Positions 30,547 through 38,410 of a DNA stretch of 64,000 nucleotides are shown in pieces. The DNA is from Sphingomonas sp. PP-CC-1A-547 (lineage in GTDB: Bacteria; Pseudomonadota; Alphaproteobacteria; Sphingomonadales; Sphingomonadaceae), in assembly GCF_003610375.1 (NCBI RefSeq), contig NZ_RAPZ01000010.1:904161-968160 (forward strand), in the 5' to 3' direction. The position numbers and the translations under genes are program-made. The notes below the pieces were generated by a model. That model worked only from the letters and a program-made list of their open reading frames with translations, had not been told where the DNA came from and searched no databases. Every line of letters starts with the position of its first letter. The stretch's first letter is position 1.

Positions 30547-31668
30547 ATGGATCAGACCGATTTTCAGCTCGGGGCCAGCGCGGATACGGGCATGGCCGGT
30601 AAGCGCATCGTCGTGGCGATGTCGGGCGGCGTCGACAGTTCGGTCGTCGCCGCGCTCGCGCATGCTACCGGCGCCGAGACGATCGGCGTGACGCTCCAGC
30701 TCTACGATCACGGCGAGGCGGTCGGCCGCGCAGGTTCGTGCTGCGCGGGCCGCGATATCCGCGACGCCCGCGCGGTCTGCGATCGGCTGGGGATCGCGCA
30801 TTACGTGTTCGATCACGAAACCAGCTTCCGTGAGCAGGTCGTCGACAAGTTCGCCGACGAGTATCTCGCCGGTCGCACGCCGATCCCGTGTGTCCAGTGC
30901 AACATGGGGCCGAAGTTCACCGACCTACTGAAGCTCGCGCGCGATCTCGGCGCGGATTGCCTCGCGACCGGGCATTATGTCCGCCGGGTCGAAGGCGTGA
31001 ACGGCGCCGAACTCCACCGCGGCGCCGATCCCGCCCGCGACCAGAGCTATTTCCTGTTCGCGACCACGCAGACACAGCTCGATTATCTCCGATTTCCGCT
31101 CGGCGGCTTACCCAAGGCACGAGTGCGGGAGATCGCGGCGGAACTCGGGCTCGGCGTCGCGGCCAAGCCCGATAGCCAGGACATCTGCTTCGTTCCCGAC
31201 GGCGACTACGCCGGTCTCGTCAAAAAACTGCGCCCCGAGGCGGCAGAGACCGCGGGCGACATCGTCGATCTCGGCGGCGCGAAGCTCGGCGAACATCGTG
31301 GGCTGATCCACTTCACCGTCGGCCAACGCCGCGGGCTGGAGATCGGCGGCAGTCCCGAGCCGCTCTACGTCGTGCGAGTCGAGCCTGAGACGAAGCGCGT
31401 CGTCGTCGGCCCCCGTCGCGCGCTCGCGGTGCAGGCGGCGCGGATGACCGACATCAACTGGTTGGGCGGGGACTTCACCGGGCCGCTGACCGCCAAGGTG
31501 CGATCAATGGCGAAACCCGTCCCTGCCCGTCTAATCGGCAACCGCGTGGTGTTCGATGCGCCCGAATACGGCGTCGCGCCCGGTCAGGCGGCAGTACTCT
31601 ATGCGGACGAGCGCGTGCTCGGCGGCGGCTGGATCGCGGAAACCGAAGCGGCACTCGTCGCCGCCTGA
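30547..31668 (+). CDS. mnmA: tRNA-uridine 2-sulfurtransferase
   Basis: This 373-residue enzyme thiolates U34 of tRNA-Lys, -Glu and -Gln. The ATP-binding PP-loop motif SGGVDSS is at residues 25-31. The catalytic cysteines lie in [10 protein letters not shown] and [14 protein letters not shown] second in-frame ATG at 30592 would remove 15 residues. It is followed 15 bp later by a small UVR-motif gene. Confidence 0.95.
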   Translation: MDQTDFQLGASADTGMAGKRIVVAMSGGVDSSVVAALAHATGAETIGVTLQLYDHGEAVGRAGSCCAGRDIRDARAVCDRLGIAHYVFDHETSFREQVVDKFADEYLAGRTPIPCVQCNMGPKFTDLLKLARDLGADCLATGHYVRRVEGVNGAELHRGADPARDQSYFLFATTQTQLDYLRFPLGGLPKARVREIAAELGLGVAAKPDSQDICFVPDGDYAGLVKKLRPEAAETAGDIVDLGGAKLGEHRGLIHFTVGQRRGLEIGGSPEPLYVVRVEPETKRVVVGPRRALAVQAARMTDINWLGGDFTGPLTAKVRSMAKPVPARLIGNRVVFDAPEYGVAPGQAAVLYADERVLGGGWIAETEAALVAA

Positions 31669-31682
31669 CGCGTTCAGGGCGG

Positions 31683-31931
31683 ATGGATATCGAAGATCTA
31701 CGCCGCCAGATGGAAGCCGCCGCCGCGGCGATGGACTTCGAAACCGCGGGCAAGTTGCGCGATCAGATCAGTGTGTTGCGCGGCGGTGGTGAGGTGGCGG
31801 ACACCGCCGGGCTAACGCGCCAACAGCCGGGGGCAATGGGGCTCGGCACCAGCCAGCAACGCATGACGCCGCCGCCGGGGTGGGTAAAGCCAAAAAAGCC
31901 CGATCCGATGACCAAGGGGCGGAAGCGGTAG
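31683..31931 (+). CDS. UvrB/UvrC motif (UVR) small protein
   Basis: This 82-residue protein starts with a UVR motif (MDIEDLRRQMEAAAAAMDFE..AGKLRDQI), the two-helix element by which UvrB binds UvrC. The rest is Pro/Gly-rich and ends basic (KPKKPDPMTKGRKR). Short UVR proteins also occur in Clp adaptors. It follows mnmA closely and probably shares its transcript. Confidence 0.75.
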   Translation: MDIEDLRRQMEAAAAAMDFETAGKLRDQISVLRGGGEVADTAGLTRQQPGAMGLGTSQQRMTPPPGWVKPKKPDPMTKGRKR

Positions 31932-31941
31932 CTCTTATTCG

Positions 31942-32052
31942 CTCCCCTCCCTGAAAGGGAGGGGTTGGGGGTGGGTAGGCCGGCTTGAGTCACGCGCGTT
32001 CCGAGAACGCGGAAGCCGACCCACCCCCGGCCCCTCCCTTCCAGGGATGGGG
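31942..32052. repeat. Palindromic intergenic repeat, family 1
   Basis: Arms CTCCCCTCCCTGAAAGGGAG and CCCCTCCCTTCCAGGGATGGGG, with inner GGGGGTGGGT / ACCCACCCCC. It is nearly identical to the copies at 1566 and 35431, and sits between convergent genes. Confidence 0.88.
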
Positions 32053-32110
32053 GAAGCAACAGGAAGATCACCACGATGATCCCCCCGGGGCATTGTCAGC
32101 CGCACCTAAA

Positions 32111-32902
32111 TCACGGCAGCAGGAACGTACCTTCGATCGTCGTCACGCACGATCCGCCGAGCACCACGCGGTCGCCGTCGAGCCGACACGTCAGCTTCCC
32201 GCCCCGCGCACTCGCCTGATACGCGGTGAAGCTGTTCCCCAAAGTTGGCGCCCAGTACGGCACCATCACCGCATGCGCCGAGCCCGTCACCGGATCCTCA
32301 TCGATCGCATAATACGGCGTGAACACGCGGCTGACGATGTCAGTCGCCTCCCCGCGCGCTGCCACGATCGCGACGATGGGGAATCTCGCCAGTGCTGCGT
32401 AGTCCGGCTTCAGGTCACGCACGATGGCCTCGTCGCCCACAATGACGAGTGCATAGCCCTTCTCATGCCACAGCGTCTCGACGGGCGACTCGATGTTCAA
32501 CGCGGCGACGATCTCCGGGATCGCCTTCGGGCTTGGTCCCCAAGCCGGGAGTTCCAGCGTGTACCCGTTGGCCGACCGAGCGACCTCGAGCATCCCAGCC
32601 TGCCGCGTCCGGAACCGCACCCGGTCGAGCGCGGTGTCCGACGACAGCACGAAATGCCCGCTCGCCAGCGTCGCGTGGCCGCACAGTGCAACCTCGGCCC
32701 CCGGCGTGAACCAGCGCAAGTCGAAATCCACGCCCTCGTCATCAGACGCGACGATGAACGCCGTCTCGCTAAGGTTGTTCTCCTGCGCGATGTTCAGCAG
32801 CACGTCGTCGTCGAGCCATGCGGACAGCGGCATCACCGCTGCCTGGTTGCCGCCGAACGGCGTGTCGGAAAACGCATCGATCTGCGCGAACGGTATTCTC
32901 AT
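32111..32902 (-). CDS. PhzF family isomerase/epimerase-like protein
   Basis: This 263-residue protein belongs to the diaminopimelate-epimerase-fold PhzF family. It opens MRIPFAQIDAFSDTPFGGNQAAVM and carries the conserved ENNLSETAF segment with the catalytic Glu, then CGHATLASGH. Family members act in phenazine synthesis or as general isomerases; with no phz genes nearby, a housekeeping isomerase role is likelier. It is the last gene of a minus-strand run pdxH-CDF-phzF-like. Confidence 0.85.
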   Translation of the reverse strand: MRIPFAQIDAFSDTPFGGNQAAVMPLSAWLDDDVLLNIAQENNLSETAFIVASDDEGVDFDLRWFTPGAEVALCGHATLASGHFVLSSDTALDRVRFRTRQAGMLEVARSANGYTLELPAWGPSPKAIPEIVAALNIESPVETLWHEKGYALVIVGDEAIVRDLKPDYAALARFPIVAIVAARGEATDIVSRVFTPYYAIDEDPVTGSAHAVMVPYWAPTLGNSFTAYQASARGGKLTCRLDGDRVVLGGSCVTTIEGTFLLP

Positions 32903-32912
32903 GCCTGAATCC

Positions 32913-33860
32913 TTAAACCCGCTTGCCGAACCAATGCGGCGTCACGTCCGCCTCGACCAGCGGATTGTCGGTATCGACATGCCCCTCCGGATCGAGATGG
33001 ATCAGTACCTCGACCTTGGGGAACGCGGTGCGCAGGTTCCGCTCGACCGCCTCGACGATGTCGTGCGCGTGTTCCACGGTCAGGTCGCGCGCGACCTCCA
33101 TGTGGAACTGCGCGAAGTCGTGGCTCCCCGAACGACGCGTGCGGAAATCATGGATGCCGCGAATGCCGGGCTGGCGCGCGGCGACGTCGAGGAATTGCGC
33201 CCGAAAATCCTCGGGCCATTCCTTGTCCATCAACTGGTCGATCGCGTTCGACGACGCCTGGAACGCACCCCAGGCAAGCCACAGCGCGATGACGATGCCG
33301 AAGATCGGATCCGCGCCGCTCCGCCCGACATATTGATCGAGCACCAGCGCGACGATCACAGAGCCGTTGAGCAGCACGTCCGACTGGTAATGGACGTTGT
33401 CGGCCAGGATAGCGACCGAGCCCGTCTGGCGGATGATCTTGCGCTGATAGGCGAGCAGGAACACCGTCGCCGCGATCGCGATCACCGACACGCCGATGCC
33501 GAACTCGGCGCCCGTCGTCGGCTGGGGATCGCCGAACGCGAGGATCGCGCGCCACGCGATGCCGACCGCCGACGCGGTGATCAGCATGACCTGGAACAGC
33601 GCGGCCAGCGCCTCCGCCTTGCCGTGGCCGAAGCGGTGGTCGTGGTCCGCCGGCGTCGCCGCGAGCCGCACGCCGTACAGCGTGACCAGCGACGCGAGCA
33701 GGTCGAGCGCGGTATCGGCGAGCGAGCCGAGCATCGCCACCGAGCCCGTCGACCATGCCGCAAAGCCCTTCAGCAGCAGCAGGAAACACGCCATCGCGAC
33801 GCTGGCGAGCGCCGCGCGGGTTGCGAGGGGTATGACCTTGCGCCGTTCGTCCTGCGTCAT
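32913..33860 (-). CDS. Cation diffusion facilitator (FieF/CzcD-like) metal exporter
   Basis: This 315-residue CDF transporter has about six transmembrane segments, an ADTALDLLASLVTLYGVRLA second-helix motif and the DHDHRFGHGKAEALAALFQ site. A C-terminal cytoplasmic metal-binding domain follows (about 215-300). The D-D/H-D pattern fits Zn/Fe/Cd export by proton antiport. The ATG at 33860 overlaps the pdxH stop by 4 bases (ATGA). Confidence 0.9.
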   Translation of the reverse strand: MTQDERRKVIPLATRAALASVAMACFLLLLKGFAAWSTGSVAMLGSLADTALDLLASLVTLYGVRLAATPADHDHRFGHGKAEALAALFQVMLITASAVGIAWRAILAFGDPQPTTGAEFGIGVSVIAIAATVFLLAYQRKIIRQTGSVAILADNVHYQSDVLLNGSVIVALVLDQYVGRSGADPIFGIVIALWLAWGAFQASSNAIDQLMDKEWPEDFRAQFLDVAARQPGIRGIHDFRTRRSGSHDFAQFHMEVARDLTVEHAHDIVEAVERNLRTAFPKVEVLIHLDPEGHVDTDNPLVEADVTPHWFGKRV

Positions 33861-34435
33861 GGGAACAACAGCCCCTCGCTCCAGTTGCCGTCTTCGCGTG
33901 TGAACAGCCGGCGTTCGTGGAGACGATGCGCGCGGTCCTGCCACAGTTCGATGCGGTCGGGCGCGATCCGGTAGCCACCCCAATGCGGCGGGCGGGGCAC
34001 GTCGCCACCCTCGAACCGCGCCTGCATTTCGGCGAAACGATGTTCGAACGTCTCGCGCGAATCCAGCGGGCGCGACTGGTCCGACGCCCAGGCGCCAAGC
34101 TGCGAATCACGACCGCGCGATGCGAAATAGGCGTCCGACTCGACGTCGCTGACCAGGGTCACGCTGCCCTCGATCCGGACCTGGCGGCGCAGCGACTTCC
34201 AATGGAAGAGCAGCGCAGCATAGGTGTTCACCGCGAGGTCGCCTGCCTTGCGGCTTTCGCGATTGGTGTAGATCACGAAACCATCGGGACCGTGGCCCTT
34301 GAGCAGCACCATGCGCACCGAAGGCCGGCCCTCCGCATCCGCGGTGGCGAGTGCTACCGCGTTGGAGTCGTTGATTTCTGTCTTGCGCGCCTCGGCGTAC
34401 CAGGCGTCGAACAGCGCGATCGGATCTTCGGACAT
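33857..34435 (-). CDS. pdxH: Pyridoxamine 5'-phosphate oxidase
   Basis: This 192-residue FMN enzyme oxidises PNP and PMP to pyridoxal phosphate. The motifs RMVLLKGHGPDGFVIYTN, SLRRQVRIEG and the C-terminal RLFTREDGNWSEGLLFP are typical. The ATG at 34435 is chosen because upstream codons are not family-like. Translation appears coupled to the downstream CDF transporter gene. Confidence 0.95.
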   Translation of the reverse strand: MSEDPIALFDAWYAEARKTEINDSNAVALATADAEGRPSVRMVLLKGHGPDGFVIYTNRESRKAGDLAVNTYAALLFHWKSLRRQVRIEGSVTLVSDVESDAYFASRGRDSQLGAWASDQSRPLDSRETFEHRFAEMQARFEGGDVPRPPHWGGYRIAPDRIELWQDRAHRLHERRLFTREDGNWSEGLLFP

Positions 34436-34547
34436 GGCTGCGCCATAGCGAAACTTCGGCCTGAGCGAAACCGCATCAGGGAACGACTCTGCCCCGCCGA
34501 CGATTGATGGATAATCGAATCGTTTCCGCAACGAAGGAACACGCAAG

Positions 34548-35429
34548 GTGGCAGCGCGCGCGTATTGGCAGGGGCAGATCCGGCTGGCCCTCGTCTCGAT
34601 CCCGGTCGAGATCTATTCCGCGACGAAATCCGGCGCGGCGGTGTCGTTCAAGCAGATCCACGAGCCGTCGGGCCAGCCGATCCACTACGACAAGGTCGTC
34701 ACCGGCGTCGGCCCGGTCGACGCCGACGAGATCATGAAGGGCTATGAGGTCTCGAAGGGCGAATATGTCCTGTTGGAGCAGGACGAGATCGACGCGGTGA
34801 AGCTCGAGTCGAAGAAAACGCTGGAACTCACGCAGTTCGTCGACGCAAGCGAGATCGACGTGCTCTATTACGAGAAGCCGTATTTCGTGGTGCCCGCGGA
34901 CGATCTCGCGGAGGAGGCTTTCATCGTTCTGCGCGAGGCGTTGAAGCGGACCAAGAAGGTCGGACTCGGCCAGCTTGCGATGCGCGGCCGCGAATATGTC
35001 GTCAGCCTCAAGCCATGCGGGCGCGGAATGGTGCTGGAGACGCTGCGCTATGCCGACGAGGTGCACAAGGCGCAGGGCTATTTCCGCGAGATCCCGGACG
35101 ACAAGCCGTCCGAGGAACTGCTCGAACTCGCCGAAGCGCTGATCGAGAAGCGCAGCGCCGACTTCCACCCGCAGGAATTCCACGATCGCTATGTCGACGC
35201 GCTGAAGGACCTGATCGAGCGCAAGCGCAAGTCGAACGGGAAGAAGATCATCGAGGACAAGGATACCGGCGGGAAGACGGGATCGAACGTGGTCGATTTG
35301 ATGGCGGCGTTGAAGAAGTCGATGGAGAAGAGTGGGGGCGCGGCAGAGAAGGCGCCGGCGAAGAAGGCCCCCGCCAAGCGCGCGCCGGCTAAGACGGCGG
35401 CCAAAGCGCCAGCCAAAAAACGTGCTTAA
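34548..35429 (+). CDS. ku: Ku protein (non-homologous end joining)
   Basis: This 293-residue bacterial Ku homodimer subunit binds DNA double-strand ends and recruits LigD. The start is GTG, with GAAGGA upstream. The N-terminus AARAYWQGQIRLALVSIPVEI is typical, and the core runs to about residue 255. A Lys/Ala/Pro-rich tail (about 265-293, repeats of AKKAPAK type) resembles DNA-binding extensions of other bacterial Ku proteins. It is followed by a palindromic repeat and then ligD. Confidence 0.95.
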   Translation: MAARAYWQGQIRLALVSIPVEIYSATKSGAAVSFKQIHEPSGQPIHYDKVVTGVGPVDADEIMKGYEVSKGEYVLLEQDEIDAVKLESKKTLELTQFVDASEIDVLYYEKPYFVVPADDLAEEAFIVLREALKRTKKVGLGQLAMRGREYVVSLKPCGRGMVLETLRYADEVHKAQGYFREIPDDKPSEELLELAEALIEKRSADFHPQEFHDRYVDALKDLIERKRKSNGKKIIEDKDTGGKTGSNVVDLMAALKKSMEKSGGAAEKAPAKKAPAKRAPAKTAAKAPAKKRA

Positions 35430-35430
35430 G

Positions 35431-35535
35431 CTCCCATCCCTGAAAGGGAGGGGTTGGGGGTGGGTCGCTCACCGTAATAGCGCCCCGCCCGCCAAGCGGC
35501 CGACCCACCCCCGGCCCCTCCCTTCCAGGGAGGGG
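35431..35535. repeat. Palindromic repeat, family 1, between ku and ligD
   Basis: Arms CTCCCATCCCTGAAAGGGAG and CCCTCCCTTCCAGGGAGGGG, with inner GGGGGTGGGTCG / CGACCCACCCCC. The right arm ends in GGGAGGGG six bases before the ligD ATG and serves as its ribosome site. Confidence 0.9.
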
Positions 35536-35540
35536 TGAAG

Positions 35541-38066
35541 ATGGTCGACGATCCCCTCGCCCTCTACAATTCCAAGCGAAACTTCACCAAGACCGCCGAA
35601 CCCGCCGGCACGCTGACCCCCGGCAACGGCAACAGCTTCATGGTCCAGAAGCACGACGCGACCCGCCTCCACTGGGATTTCCGCCTCGAAATCGACGGCG
35701 TCCTGAAAAGCTGGGCGGTCACCCGCGGCCCCAGCCTCGACCCCAACGAAAAGCGCCTCGCCGTCCGCACCGAGGACCACCCGCTCAGCTACGCCACCTT
35801 CGAAGGCACGATCCCCGCGGGCGAATATGGCGGCGGCACGGTGATGCTGTGGGACCGCGGCACATGGTCCCCGATCAAGGGCAAGTCCGCCAAGGACCTC
35901 GACAAGGGCCACCTCCACTTCGTCCTCGATGGCGAGCGGATGAAGGGCGAATGGCTGCTCATCCGCCTTAAGCCCCGCGCGAAGGAGAAACGCGAGAACT
36001 GGCTGCTGCGCAAGATCGACGATGCGGCAGCCGGCGGCACGGACACGCTGGTAGAAGAAGCGCTGACCAGCGTCTCGACCGGCCGCACGATGGTCGAGAT
36101 CGAGGAGGGCAAATCCTCCCCGGCACGGGGAGGGGGACCAGCGAAGCTGGTGGAGGGGGCGGCCCGCAAGAGTAACGCCAGCCGTAAAGCCATCGCCAGC
36201 GCCAAGCCCCCCTCCACCACCGCAAAAGCTAACGGCGGTCCCCCTCCCCGTGCCGGGGAGGAATTTCAGGACTTGCAACTCTGCACCCTCGTCGACGCCG
36301 TCCCGACCGGCTCCGCTTGGCTCCACGAAGTAAAATACGACGGCTACCGCGCGCTAATCTCCGTCGCCAATGGCAAGGCGAAGGTCTTCACCCGCACCGG
36401 CCTCGACTGGACCGACAAGTTCGCCGCGATCGCGAACGCCGCCGCCAAACTCCCCGTAAAATCCGCGCTGATCGACGGCGAGATCGTCGCGTTCAAGGAC
36501 GGCCATCCCGATTTCTCGACGCTGAAGGACGCGATCTCCACCGGCGGCGACATGACATTTTTCGCGTTCGACCTGCTCGCCCTCGACGGCGAAGACCTGA
36601 CCGGCCTCTCCAACCTCGACCGCAAGGCGCGCCTGCGACCGCTGATCCCCGAGGACGAGGACCGCCTCCGCTATTCCGACCACGTGATCGGCGCGGGCGA
36701 GCAACTGTTCGAGACGATGTGCCGCGAAGGCCTCGAAGGCATCGTCTCGAAACGCGCCGACGCGCCTTACGCGGGCAAGCGGACCAAGGCGTGGCTCAAG
36801 GTCAAATGCACGCACCGCCAGGAGTTCGTGATCGTCGGTTGGCTCCCGTCCGACAAGAAACGCGGGTTCAAGTCGCTGCTGCTCGGCGTCCGCGAGGGCA
36901 AAGGCTTTAAGTATGCCGGGAAGGTCGGCACCGGGTTCGACCAGGCGTTAATGGACGACATCCGCGACAAGCTCGACGCGATCGACCGAAAGACGCCGAC
37001 GGTCGAGGCCCCCAAGGCGGCAGTCCGCGGCGCGAAATGGGTCACGCCCAAACTGGTCGCCGAGGTCGCCTTCGCCGAAGTCACCCCGGACGGCGTGCTC
37101 CGCCATTCGAGCTTCATCGGCCTGCGCGAGGACAAGGCGGCGAAGGACGTCGTCGCCGAGACGCCCGCCCCGCTACCGGATGTGGAGGAAGCCGCGGCGC
37201 CCGCGACCAGCATAAAGGTCAGCAGCCGCGACCGCGTAATCTTCGACAAGTCGGACGTCACCAAGGGCGATCTCGCGGATTATTACGTCGCGGTCTCGGG
37301 CATCATGCTGCCGGTCGCAGGCAACCGCCCGATCAGCCTCGTGCGGTGTCCTCAAGGTCGATCGCGCGCGTGCTTCTTCCAGAAACATGACGCGGGGAGC
37401 TTCGGCGACGCGGTCCACAAAGTGCCGATTCGCGAGAAGGACGGCTCGACCGAGGACTATCTGTATGTCGACGATGCGGACGGGCTGGTCGCGTGCGTGC
37501 AGATGGGGACGATAGAGTTCCACGGCTGGGGATCGTCGAACGCCGCGCTGGAGAAGCCCGACCGCCTCGTGTTCGATCTCGATCCCGACGAGGGGCTCGA
37601 TTTCGGCGACACCAAGAAGGCGGCGGAGCATCTGAAGAACCAGTTGGCCGAACTGGGGCTGGTCAGCTTCCCGATGCTGTCTGGGGGCAAGGGCGTGCAC
37701 GTAGTGGTGCCGCTGACTCCGGAGGCGGAATGGCCGGCGGTGAAGGACTTCGCCGACCGCTTCGCGCGGGCGATGGCGGGGGCCGATCCCGAGCGCTTCG
37801 TTGCGACAATGGCCAAGGCGAAGCGGAAGGGGCGGATCTTTATCGACTGGCTGCGCAACCAGCGCGGGGCGACGGCGGTGATGCCGTATTCGGCGCGGGC
37901 GAGAGCGGGCGCGCCGGTGGCGGCACCGGTGTCGTGGACCGAGTTACGCGATATCGAGACGGCGGCATGCTGGGGAGTGAAGGATGGGACCGAGTTGATC
38001 GCCCGGGCCGGGTCACGGGCGTTGGCGGGATGGGGTGTAGCGGATCAGGTTCTGCCGGATTTGTGA
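35541..38066 (+). CDS. ligD: DNA ligase D (phosphoesterase-ligase-polymerase)
   Basis: This 841-residue multifunctional NHEJ enzyme has three domains. The 3'-phosphoesterase is at about 1-180 (MVQKHDATRLHWDFRLEIDG). The ATP-dependent ligase is at about 245-520, with active-site lysine K265 in KYDGYR. The archaeo-eukaryotic-primase-like polymerase is at about 540-835, with DLDPDEGLDFGD carrying the metal Asp residues. Residues 191-242, the linker between phosphoesterase and ligase, are encoded entirely by a family-2 palindromic repeat. The ATG at 35541 follows GGGAGGGG from a second repeat; a GTG six bases upstream is less likely. Confidence 0.95.
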   Translation: MVDDPLALYNSKRNFTKTAEPAGTLTPGNGNSFMVQKHDATRLHWDFRLEIDGVLKSWAVTRGPSLDPNEKRLAVRTEDHPLSYATFEGTIPAGEYGGGTVMLWDRGTWSPIKGKSAKDLDKGHLHFVLDGERMKGEWLLIRLKPRAKEKRENWLLRKIDDAAAGGTDTLVEEALTSVSTGRTMVEIEEGKSSPARGGGPAKLVEGAARKSNASRKAIASAKPPSTTAKANGGPPPRAGEEFQDLQLCTLVDAVPTGSAWLHEVKYDGYRALISVANGKAKVFTRTGLDWTDKFAAIANAAAKLPVKSALIDGEIVAFKDGHPDFSTLKDAISTGGDMTFFAFDLLALDGEDLTGLSNLDRKARLRPLIPEDEDRLRYSDHVIGAGEQLFETMCREGLEGIVSKRADAPYAGKRTKAWLKVKCTHRQEFVIVGWLPSDKKRGFKSLLLGVREGKGFKYAGKVGTGFDQALMDDIRDKLDAIDRKTPTVEAPKAAVRGAKWVTPKLVAEVAFAEVTPDGVLRHSSFIGLREDKAAKDVVAETPAPLPDVEEAAAPATSIKVSSRDRVIFDKSDVTKGDLADYYVAVSGIMLPVAGNRPISLVRCPQGRSRACFFQKHDAGSFGDAVHKVPIREKDGSTEDYLYVDDADGLVACVQMGTIEFHGWGSSNAALEKPDRLVFDLDPDEGLDFGDTKKAAEHLKNQLAELGLVSFPMLSGGKGVHVVVPLTPEAEWPAVKDFADRFARAMAGADPERFVATMAKAKRKGRIFIDWLRNQRGATAVMPYSARARAGAPVAAPVSWTELRDIETAACWGVKDGTELIARAGSRALAGWGVADQVLPDL
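36111..36266. repeat. Palindromic repeat, family 2, in frame inside ligD
   Basis: The outer arms AAATCCTCCCCGGCACGGGG and CCCCGTGCCGGGGAGGAATT are inverted. Inner GGGGGACCAGC..GGTGGAGGGGG pairs with CCCCCTCCACC..GGTCCCC. It is the same family as the element at 9942. It is 156 bp, exactly 52 codons, with no stop in the ligD frame, and encodes a Ser/Ala/Gly/Pro/Lys-rich linker. Confidence 0.92.
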
Positions 38067-38081
38067 GCCATTCCCCCTCCC

Positions 38082-38108
38082 CACAACCACAACCACAACC
38101 ATAACCAC
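38082..38108 (+). repeat. Short CACAAC hexamer tandem repeat
   Basis: Three CACAAC units and one CATAAC unit run directly into the next palindrome, downstream of ligD. Confidence 0.6.
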
Positions 38109-38208
38109 CCCGGCAAAGGCCGGGGCCCAATTGGAAAGGTGGCGGTAACGGCGCGATGCCCGTCATTAGCGCCGTCCCCCAATTGGGCCCCGGCCTCCGC
38201 CGGGGTGG
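38105..38208. repeat. Palindromic intergenic repeat after ligD
   Basis: Arms CCACCCCGGCAAAGGCCGGG plus GCCCAATTGG, and CCAATTGGGC plus CCCGGCCTCCGCCGGGGTGG, are inverted around a 40-bp centre. Together with the next element it fills the 344-bp gap between ligD and the ATP-grasp gene. Confidence 0.85.
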
Positions 38209-38240
38209 TGGTTTGTGGAGGCGACAGCTCGCCCCCCTTA

Positions 38241-38323
38241 CTGTTCCCTCGCGAACGCGGGGGGCCAGGGTAACTGCACGCAGCGCTTGGAATTCCGGGA
38301 CCCCGCGTTCGCGAGAGAACAGG
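38241..38323. repeat. Palindromic intergenic repeat, second in this gap
   Basis: CTGTTCCCTCGCGAACGCGG is the near-complement of CCGCGTTCGCGAGAGAACAG. The centre is about 40 bp. Confidence 0.8.
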
Positions 38324-38410
38324 AGTAACGCGCGGCCTCCGCGACAATTTATGTTGCACCGCCGCGTCGAAAGGTGAAACACCGCCGCCTGTATTCGGGG
38401 GCTTGAGGCA

